A program made the position numbers and the translations under genes. A DNA stretch of 35,220 bases, from positions 1-35,220 of IMG/VR virus record IMGVR_UViG_3300030098_003503; one strand, 5' to 3'. This DNA is from a virus. This document shows positions 15,504 to 22,357 of the stretch, in pieces. Each line of letters begins with the position of its first letter. Position 1 is the first letter of the stretch. The notes beneath the pieces were generated by a model, which worked only from the letters and a program-made list of their open reading frames with translations, was not told where the DNA came from and searched no databases.

Positions 15504-16154
15504 ATGACAGAAAAGGCTAGTAACGAAAAGTCAGAAATACCTTTTTTAATGATCCGTCCTTTTGGACCTTTTATAGCTAAATCTGTTTTACCTCAAGAAT
15601 TGATAGACGATTACAATCAAGGTCTTGAGGACATGGCAAAAGATAAAAAGAAAGTCAAAGAACACGATTGGTCACAGTACCTTGTAGGAAAAGTAGAACA
15701 AGAACTAAGAGTACCAGACTATTTAAGACAAAAGTATGACGGTTATTTTGAAGCTGTAGTAGATGCTTACATAAAAAAAGTACATGACTCTGAGAAAAGT
15801 TTGCCGTTTAAATTAGGAACTGCGTGGTTTGTAAGACAGTTTGCAGGTCAGTTTAACCCTATACACATACACACATACTGCTCTCTTTCATCCGTAGGGT
15901 ATTTAAGTTTGCCAAAGGACATAGAAAAAGAGTTTGCTAAAGAAGCTAAATCAAGAAGAGCAGTAAGAGGACACATAGAATTTGTATACGGAGTTCCTCA
16001 AGATTTTAATAGTCATACTTTAACAATACAACCTCAAATTGGAGATTTTTACATATTCCCTAGATACCTAATGCATACAGTGTATCCGTTTCGTACAAAA
16101 GGGGAAAGACGTTCTTTCAGTATGAACGTAAGCGTTAAAATGGAGGAAGGATAA
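15504..16154 (+). CDS. Second 2OG-Fe(II) oxygenase family protein
   Basis: The 216-residue protein lies one base after the first oxygenase. The double-stranded beta-helix part begins near residue 105: AWFVRQFAGQFNPIHIHTY gives His121 and His123, IQPQIGDFYIFPRYLMHTV gives His191, and KGERRSFSMNVSV gives Arg203 near the end. The pattern WxxR....HxHxxSxxSxxxYL...GxxxxFPxxxxHxVxP..RxS matches the phage-common 2OG-FeII_Oxy_5 type. It differs from its neighbour in sequence and metal motif, so it is not a recent duplicate. The stop overlaps the next ATG. Confidence 0.75.
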   Translation: MTEKASNEKSEIPFLMIRPFGPFIAKSVLPQELIDDYNQGLEDMAKDKKKVKEHDWSQYLVGKVEQELRVPDYLRQKYDGYFEAVVDAYIKKVHDSEKSLPFKLGTAWFVRQFAGQFNPIHIHTYCSLSSVGYLSLPKDIEKEFAKEAKSRRAVRGHIEFVYGVPQDFNSHTLTIQPQIGDFYIFPRYLMHTVYPFRTKGERRSFSMNVSVKMEEG

Positions 16155-16645
16155 TGGCAACGCTAAGTCTAACGACACATTTTACTGTAGACATACCAGA
16201 TGATGACTCGCACACCATCACTGGTGGAAGTACTACATCAACAGACTCTATTACAATAACACACTATTTTGACAAGCGTTACGCAATTACTAACTCTACG
16301 CTTAAAGAGATATGGAACGATACAATGCTGGACGACTTTGATTTTCTTTGGATAGAGTCAGATCAGATTGTAGAGATACAACTTATGTGTAATGAAGGAG
16401 GCACAGTAGCAGGAAGCAATCTTGAAAACGCATGGGTTGTTAAACTGCAAGCTGGCGTACCTTTTCTTCTTGCTGACGATCTTAGCCGAAACAGAGGTGA
16501 CGTTACTGGTTCATTTAGTGAAGCCAACTATTTATCAGAGAATGATACATGGGAAAGTAACTGGACAGCAGACACCATAGATAGAATAGAATGTTACAAC
16601 TCATCTGGAAGTACCGCTAACGTGCGTGTATTTGCTGCAACATAA
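16154..16645 (+). CDS. Hypothetical beta-rich structural protein
   Basis: The 163-residue protein starts on the last base of the oxygenase stop and is rich in Thr, Ser, Asp and Ile. Alternating strands (TDSITITHYFDKRYAITN, DQIVEIQLMCNEG, WVVKLQAGVPFLL, ANVRVFAAT) suggest a beta sandwich. It has no signal peptide or hydrophobic span. I do not recognise the family. Its place between oxygenase and tail adaptor genes suggests a minor virion component. Confidence 0.55.
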   Translation: MATLSLTTHFTVDIPDDDSHTITGGSTTSTDSITITHYFDKRYAITNSTLKEIWNDTMLDDFDFLWIESDQIVEIQLMCNEGGTVAGSNLENAWVVKLQAGVPFLLADDLSRNRGDVTGSFSEANYLSENDTWESNWTADTIDRIECYNSSGSTANVRVFAAT

Positions 16646-16803
16646 TGGCTAAGTGTAATAATTGCGGATATGATGCTCATTGTGGCAACAAGCTAAGTAA
16701 AGATTTATCTGTAGCAAGATCTTTTAGAACTCATGCTGATTCTACAGCTAATCAAAAAGTAGAGGTATGCAAAAATTGCCGTTGTGATGACTGTGAGGAA
16801 TAA
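16645..16803 (+). CDS. Cysteine-rich miniprotein, zinc-binding candidate
   Basis: The 52-residue frame is fitted exactly between its neighbours: its ATG overlaps the upstream stop and its own TAA overlaps the next ATG. Two cysteine clusters stand out, CNNCGYDAHC at residues 4-13 and CKNCRCDDC near the C-terminus, joined by a 30-residue polar linker. This matches a small metal-binding knuckle. The same pattern with a short linker recurs in the 32-residue frame at 25687-25785. The function is unknown. Confidence 0.65.
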   Translation: MAKCNNCGYDAHCGNKLSKDLSVARSFRTHADSTANQKVEVCKNCRCDDCEE

Positions 16804-17894
16804 TGAATTATCTTACTCTTGTAAATAGCGTCCTGAATGAATTAAATGAAGTAGAGTTAACATCTACCACATTTAGTACATCCAGAGGCGTACAGACTAT
16901 GGTCAAGAATGTTGTAAACAAAGCTGTAAACGATATATACAATTCAGAGATAGAGTGGCCTTTCCTCATAGAAAATAAAACAGAAAGTGTTTCTGCTGGC
17001 ACTCAAGAATACAGCTTACCTTCTGATTTTAGAAAAGTAGATTGGGATTCGTTTATACTTCGTCCTAAAAATCTTGTGAGAAACGGAACATTTGATTCTA
17101 ACATATTATATTGGACAGTAGTATCTGGATCACCATTTAAAGTAGAAACTACGAACTCAGGAGCTTCAGTAACAGGTGCATTACAATTATCCAGTGCTGA
17201 AGTAACGCAAACAATACAAACTATAATAAACAAAGAATATATAGTTCGTACACGTACTTTCTCTAATGATGTATCGTTAAAAGTAGGGACATCTTCAGGT
17301 GGAACACAGGATCTAAGTGCTACGTTGAGTGTTACTAATGCTGGCGATGGGGAATGGCAAACAAACCGATTTACAGCTTCAGCTACTACAACGTACATTG
17401 GTTTAGCGGAGGGAAGCGGTAGCACAGCAGAAATAGATACCATAGAGGTTGTAGAGAATGAACAGCCACATAAGTTGCAATACATATCTCACGATGAGTG
17501 GTTTGAAAGTTTTTCAGAAACGGATCTAGACCAGACTTCTGCAAACCAATTTTCTCTTCCAATGTATATTTATGAAACAAACGATGATAAATATGGTCTG
17601 TCTCCTATACCCGACAGGGTACTAAGTGTGTCGTATCAATACTACAAAACACATAGTGATTTATCTGAACATACAGACATTCCAACGTTGCCTGTTAGAT
17701 TTCACGATATAATAGTAAACAGGGCTAAATACTACGCATATATGATGAGAGCTAACGTTGCAGGTACACAGTTAGCCGAAAAGGACTTTATGGAAGGCAT
17801 AAAAAGAATGCGAGTAGAGCTTCTTAACAGAAAAAACTATATGTACCCAAGAGGTTTGAGAACTGCAGGAAGATTTATAAGAGTTAATACTTAA
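16803..17894 (+). CDS. Head-tail/tail tube adaptor protein with inserted carbohydrate-binding-like domain
   Basis: The 363-residue protein's outer parts read like podovirus tail adaptors (tail tubular A / P22 gp4-like): an N-terminal helix with VVNKAVNDIYNSEIEWPFL and SAGTQEYSLPSDFRKVDW, and a C-terminal DIPTLPVRFHDIIVNRAKYYAYMMRA helix. Between about residues 90 and 220 lies a separate beta-sandwich resembling a CBM_4_9-type module: LVRNGTFDSNILYWTV at its start, then NKEYIVRTRTF, WQTNRFTASATTTYIGL and STAEIDTIEV. It probably sits between portal and tail hub. The insert may touch sugars on the cell surface. The stop overlaps the next ATG. Confidence 0.7.
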   Translation: MNYLTLVNSVLNELNEVELTSTTFSTSRGVQTMVKNVVNKAVNDIYNSEIEWPFLIENKTESVSAGTQEYSLPSDFRKVDWDSFILRPKNLVRNGTFDSNILYWTVVSGSPFKVETTNSGASVTGALQLSSAEVTQTIQTIINKEYIVRTRTFSNDVSLKVGTSSGGTQDLSATLSVTNAGDGEWQTNRFTASATTTYIGLAEGSGSTAEIDTIEVVENEQPHKLQYISHDEWFESFSETDLDQTSANQFSLPMYIYETNDDKYGLSPIPDRVLSVSYQYYKTHSDLSEHTDIPTLPVRFHDIIVNRAKYYAYMMRANVAGTQLAEKDFMEGIKRMRVELLNRKNYMYPRGLRTAGRFIRVNT

Positions 17895-18004
17895 TGGCAA
17901 AAGTACAAAACAGCAGAGGTAAATACTCACATTCTGCCACTAAACAGCCTAGAGATCCAGAGTTAGTAAAGCTCTGGAGAGCAAAACAGGAAAAGAAGAA
18001 GTAG
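17894..18004 (+). CDS. Tiny basic hypothetical protein
   Basis: A 36-residue frame bridges the two tail genes. Its ATG shares the A of the previous TAA, and its TAG lies one base before the next ATG. It is lysine/arginine-rich (KPRDPELVKLWRAKQEKKK after a Ser/His part) with no hydrophobic span. Spacing argues for translation, but the role is unknown. Confidence 0.5.
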   Translation: MAKVQNSRGKYSHSATKQPRDPELVKLWRAKQEKKK

Positions 18005-18005
18005 T

Positions 18006-19517
18006 ATGGCGCAAGTAACAGAACCAGAATATATCTCGCCTTACGTTGTTACTACGTCTGGTGGCTTGGTTCTTGACAGGGATGTTTACACAATGCCTGT
18101 TGGTGCTGCATCCATACTTCAGAACTTTGAACCATCTGTAAAGGGCGGTTACAGAAGAATAGACGGAACAACAAAGTATTCTGCTACTCAGGTAAACGGA
18201 TCTAACAAGGTAAGCGGTGTCGCAGTATTTAATAATGGTGTTGTAGCCATATCAGGCACAGCAGTTAAGTTCAGCACAGGAAGCACTTGGTCTTCTGTTG
18301 CAACACAATCAAGCACTCCTGTACGACCTAGATTTGAAAAGTACAACTTCGGAGGAACAGACACAATCGTATGGGTAGACGGTGCTAATACTCCAACAAA
18401 GTGGACAGGAACAGGTACAGGAACAGCGTTAAGCGGTACAGGCGCACCAGCAAACGCAACAGCAGTAGCAGCTTTTAAAAATCATTTATTTTACGCAGGA
18501 GCATCTGCTGCAAAACAACAAGTACAATTTACTGTTCCATTTGATGATACAGATTATACAGGCACTGGCTCTGGCAATGTTAAGGTGGATACGGAGGTTG
18601 TTGCTCTAAAGTCTTTTCGTGAATCCTTAATCATATTCGGTAAAGACAGAATATATAAACTTACTGGAAGCTCAAGCTCAGATTTCGCTGTTGCACCAGT
18701 GTCAAGAAACATAGGGTGCAGTGATGGAAACAGCGTACAGGAAATAGGCGGTGATTTAATCTTTCTTGCTCCTGATGGTCTAAGAACTGTAGCTGGTACT
18801 GCAAGAATTGGTGACGTAGAATTAGGAACAGTATCAAAGCAGATACAGGAACGTATTAACTCTATAGGGTTCGATAATATTTGCTCTACAGTAATAAGAC
18901 AAAAAAGCCAGTACAGGTTATTTTATCCTACTACTGGTGGAGTAGAAGCAGGGTCATACGGTATTATAGGCGTTATAAAATCTAACCCACAAGGACAGAT
19001 AGGTTGGGAATACTCAGACTTAAAAGGAATAAAAGCTGCATCTTGTGATTCAGATTTTGTAGGAGCTAATGAGACTGTAGTGCATGGAGGTTTTGACGGT
19101 TTTGTGTACCAGCAGGAATCAGGTAACGACTTTTCAGGTACAAACATAAAAGCAGTATACAGATCTCCAGATCTTACAATGGGTGATGCAGGTATAAGAA
19201 AAAACATGCAACGTATCAATCTTAACTTTGATACAGAGGGAACAGTAGACGCATCATTATTTGTTAAATTTGATTTTGAAGATGCAAGTGTTCCGCAACC
19301 TGCAGCGTACACGCTTTCAACACAAAGCACTGCAGCAGTATACGGAACAGGAACTTACGGTACTTCAGTGTATGGCGCAACAGGAATACCTATAGTAAGA
19401 CAAAGTGTAGAAGGAAGCGGATTTACAGTGGTTATAAGGGTTGAAGACGAGTCAGGCAATCCTCCTATAACATTGAAAGGATTTGAACTAGAATTTACTC
19501 CAGGAGCTAGAATGTAA
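18006..19517 (+). CDS. Tail hub/nozzle-type protein (tail tubular B / P22 gp10-like)
   Basis: The 503-residue protein carries the usual features of short-tail hub proteins: an N-terminal LDRDVYTMPVGAASILQNFEPSV block, repeated beta-propeller-like strands (VSGVAVFNNGVVAISGT, DTIVWVDGANTPTKW, AAFKNHLFYAG), then VVALKSFRESLIIFGKDRIYKLTGSS and GGDLIFLAPDGLRTV. The C-terminal third is beta-rich (RINLNFDTEGTVDASL). Its position after the adaptor gene and before the fibres fits the distal tail tube. The stop overlaps the fibre start by one base. Confidence 0.75.
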   Translation: MAQVTEPEYISPYVVTTSGGLVLDRDVYTMPVGAASILQNFEPSVKGGYRRIDGTTKYSATQVNGSNKVSGVAVFNNGVVAISGTAVKFSTGSTWSSVATQSSTPVRPRFEKYNFGGTDTIVWVDGANTPTKWTGTGTGTALSGTGAPANATAVAAFKNHLFYAGASAAKQQVQFTVPFDDTDYTGTGSGNVKVDTEVVALKSFRESLIIFGKDRIYKLTGSSSSDFAVAPVSRNIGCSDGNSVQEIGGDLIFLAPDGLRTVAGTARIGDVELGTVSKQIQERINSIGFDNICSTVIRQKSQYRLFYPTTGGVEAGSYGIIGVIKSNPQGQIGWEYSDLKGIKAASCDSDFVGANETVVHGGFDGFVYQQESGNDFSGTNIKAVYRSPDLTMGDAGIRKNMQRINLNFDTEGTVDASLFVKFDFEDASVPQPAAYTLSTQSTAAVYGTGTYGTSVYGATGIPIVRQSVEGSGFTVVIRVEDESGNPPITLKGFELEFTPGARM

Positions 19518-22357
19518 TGGCAGGATACGCATCAAGACAAAGTTCGTACACAACTGGTGATACAATAGATGCTTCAGACTCCAATGATGAGTTTGACGCT
19601 ATTGTAACAGCTTTTGGTACGAGTGGACACACGCACGATGGAACAGCAGGTAACGGTGGAGCATTATCCAAGTTAACTGGAAGCAACTCCATAACAATAG
19701 GTGCAGCAACAGCAGGTACAGATATAACAGTAACATTTGACGGTGAAACAAATGACGGCGTTTTCCTATGGATGGAAGACGAAGACATGTTCAAATATTC
19801 TGATGATATTATGATTGTTGATAATGAAACACTCATATTCGGATCAGACTCAGATTGGACAATAAAATATGACGAAAGCGGAGATGACGATCTTGTATTA
19901 ACAGGATCTGACATTTCTGTAGAAAGTTCGACATCTGCTAAACCTGTTATGACATTATTTAACAGCAATGCAGATTCAAGCGGAGCTACGTTTAAATTTA
20001 AGAAAGACGGAACAAGTGCAGCTACAAGCGATGTTATAGGAAATATAGACTTTCTCAGTGAAGACGCTGGTGCAGCAGCAACAACATATGGACGAATACA
20101 ATCTACCATAGTTGATGTTACTGCTGGCGGTGAACAAGGAGGAATAGATTTTTATGTTGCAGAAAATGATGGTACGCTTACTAAGGGTATGTCGATTCAG
20201 GGTGCGAGTAGTGATGGAGATATTACTGTTGATATCAGTACTCACGATGGTACTGCTGGTGGTCTTAAACTAGGTGGAACACTTGTAACAGCAACAGCTT
20301 CAGAGCTAAATGCCTTAGATGGTTTTACAGGAACAGTCAGTTCTGTATCTCTTAGCGGAAGCACAGACAACACAATAGCTACAGTTACAGGTGCAAATGC
20401 ATTAGCTGGTGAAGCTCATTTAACCTTTGACGGTTCAGATCTAAAACTGCTAGAAGATGTAAATGATGGAAGCCCATCTATATCTGTTGGTGGAGCAGAC
20501 GCTGAAAAAGGAATGATACAGGCAGTCTTTGACAGTGGCGCACAAACCCTAAACTACCTAGAAATATCTACAGCCACAGCAGACGGCGGTACAGATGCTG
20601 GTAAGATACGTTTTGATGTAGATGGCACAGATGTTGTAGAAATAGACGATGGCGGTATAACCTTTACCAACGGTGCTAACTGGGAATTAGGTGTAGCTGC
20701 AACAAGCGGAACAACAGCAGGTAAGGGTCTAACAGTCTCTGCTGGTTCTTCTGCAACAGGATCAGCTAACATTAATGGTGGTGATCTTACATTGTCTTCA
20801 GGTGGCGGTGACGGAACAGGCACATCTAAGATAGACTTTAAGACAAAAGCTAATGGAACAGACGCTGCTGCTTCCAAGATGCAACTGTCTGGTGCAGGTG
20901 TCCTTACACTAAGTTCTGGAGGAGTAGTTGTACCTGATGATGGAGACATTGGATCTGCAAGCGCAACAGATGCAATACAAATATCTTCAGGCGGTATAGT
21001 TACCTTTAAGGATGACATAAAGATAAAAGACGGAGGAACAATAGGGGTTGCTTCAGATGCAGATTCTATAACTATAGATTCAAGCGGAAACGTGACAGCA
21101 TCACAAAATCTAACAGTTACAGGAAACTTAGTAGTCAACGGAACGTCAACAACTCTAGACGTTGCAACCTTAGCTGTTGTAGACCCTATTATACATTTAC
21201 AAACTGCCTCAGATGGCACAGCATTAGGATCAGACACTAACAAAGATGTTGGTATAGCAATGCAATATCATACAGGAACTGCTGCAAAAACAGCGTTTCT
21301 TGGTATTGACGATGATGACTCTTACAAGTTAAAGTTTATTCCAGATGCAAGTTTATCCAGTGAAGTAGTTAGCGGTTCAGTAGGAACAATAAGTGCTAAT
21401 TTTGAAGGTGGTACTGTAAGCGGTACTACTATAACTGCTTCAACCTCTCTACTTCCTGACGCTTCAGGCGGTGCTGATATTGGATCAGCTACAGCAGAGT
21501 GGGGCGATGTATATGTAGCAGATGATAAATACATACAGTTTGGTAACGATCAGAATGTTTTAATAGGTTACGATGAAACTACAACAGACACATTAAGAAT
21601 TGCAGCTACTGAGGGTGCTGGTCTAGGTATTACCTTGATGGCTGACGAAGGTGATGATGCTGGAGATGAGTGGAAACTAAACATTGCTGATGGTGGAACC
21701 CTAACACTAGCAAATGATATTGCAAGTGCTGGAACACACGTAACGCATCTTACTATTACTCCTAACTCTACAGTTGCTAGTTCTACTATGGCGTTTGCTG
21801 GATCTATTACTGCTGCAGGAAACACATTAGCTGCTGTAGGTAAACAGACAATATGGGTTCCTGCTGCTGCTATGCGACCTACATCAAGCAATGGGTGTGC
21901 CACTATTACAGATGTAGAATCTACTGCTGGACGACCAGATATGCAAGTTTTAGACTTTGACGCTACTGCAGATGAACATGCACAATTTCAAGTCTCTTTT
22001 CCTAAATCATGGAATGAAGGGACTGTAACTTTTCAAGCTTACTGGACAACAACAGCCACAGATACGGATGGCGTTGCTTGGGGCTTACAGGGCGTTGCAG
22101 TAAGTGATAACGATACAATAGATGTAGCATACGGTACTGCAATAGTCGTAACAGACGATGCATTAGGTGCTGCAGAAGATTTAATGGTTACTGCAGAAAG
22201 CAGTGCAATTACAATAGCAGGAACCCCTGCTGTGGGTGATTTATGTTTCTTTAGAATATTTAGAGACGTAAGTGATGGTAACGATGATATGACAGAAGAT
22301 GCCAGACTCATAGGGGTTAAACTATTCTTTACAACAGACGGAATCAATGACGCTTAA
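19517..22357 (+). CDS. Long modular tail fibre/tail appendage protein
   Basis: The 946-residue protein is rich in Gly, Ser, Thr, Asp and Ala. The N-terminal 60 residues (DASDSNDEFDAIVTAF, then SGHTHDGT) likely form the tail attachment. The shaft contains recurring beta units, such as DWTIKYDESGDDDLVLTG, NLTVTGNLVVNG, LPDASGGADIGSATAEWGDV and LTLANDIASAG, seen in many marine phage fibres. Near 770 it changes to a conserved-looking C-terminal beta domain (IWVPAAAMRPTSSNGC, FQVSFPKSWNEGTVTF, ARLIGVKLFF), probably the distal or trimerisation part. It likely contributes to receptor recognition. It overlaps the next fibre gene by 11 bases. Confidence 0.75.
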   Translation: MAGYASRQSSYTTGDTIDASDSNDEFDAIVTAFGTSGHTHDGTAGNGGALSKLTGSNSITIGAATAGTDITVTFDGETNDGVFLWMEDEDMFKYSDDIMIVDNETLIFGSDSDWTIKYDESGDDDLVLTGSDISVESSTSAKPVMTLFNSNADSSGATFKFKKDGTSAATSDVIGNIDFLSEDAGAAATTYGRIQSTIVDVTAGGEQGGIDFYVAENDGTLTKGMSIQGASSDGDITVDISTHDGTAGGLKLGGTLVTATASELNALDGFTGTVSSVSLSGSTDNTIATVTGANALAGEAHLTFDGSDLKLLEDVNDGSPSISVGGADAEKGMIQAVFDSGAQTLNYLEISTATADGGTDAGKIRFDVDGTDVVEIDDGGITFTNGANWELGVAATSGTTAGKGLTVSAGSSATGSANINGGDLTLSSGGGDGTGTSKIDFKTKANGTDAAASKMQLSGAGVLTLSSGGVVVPDDGDIGSASATDAIQISSGGIVTFKDDIKIKDGGTIGVASDADSITIDSSGNVTASQNLTVTGNLVVNGTSTTLDVATLAVVDPIIHLQTASDGTALGSDTNKDVGIAMQYHTGTAAKTAFLGIDDDDSYKLKFIPDASLSSEVVSGSVGTISANFEGGTVSGTTITASTSLLPDASGGADIGSATAEWGDVYVADDKYIQFGNDQNVLIGYDETTTDTLRIAATEGAGLGITLMADEGDDAGDEWKLNIADGGTLTLANDIASAGTHVTHLTITPNSTVASSTMAFAGSITAAGNTLAAVGKQTIWVPAAAMRPTSSNGCATITDVESTAGRPDMQVLDFDATADEHAQFQVSFPKSWNEGTVTFQAYWTTTATDTDGVAWGLQGVAVSDNDTIDVAYGTAIVVTDDALGAAEDLMVTAESSAITIAGTPAVGDLCFFRIFRDVSDGNDDMTEDARLIGVKLFFTTDGINDA

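Noticed and set aside
19507-20109. 200-residue minus-strand frame
   Set aside because: Shadow of the Gly/Thr/Asp-rich fibre gene on the other strand, with Val/Pro/Ser-biased composition and no start signal.
20554-21243. 229-residue minus-strand frame
   Set aside because: Antisense shadow of the fibre repeats, with Pro/Val/Ser bias typical of reversed Gly/Thr-rich coding.
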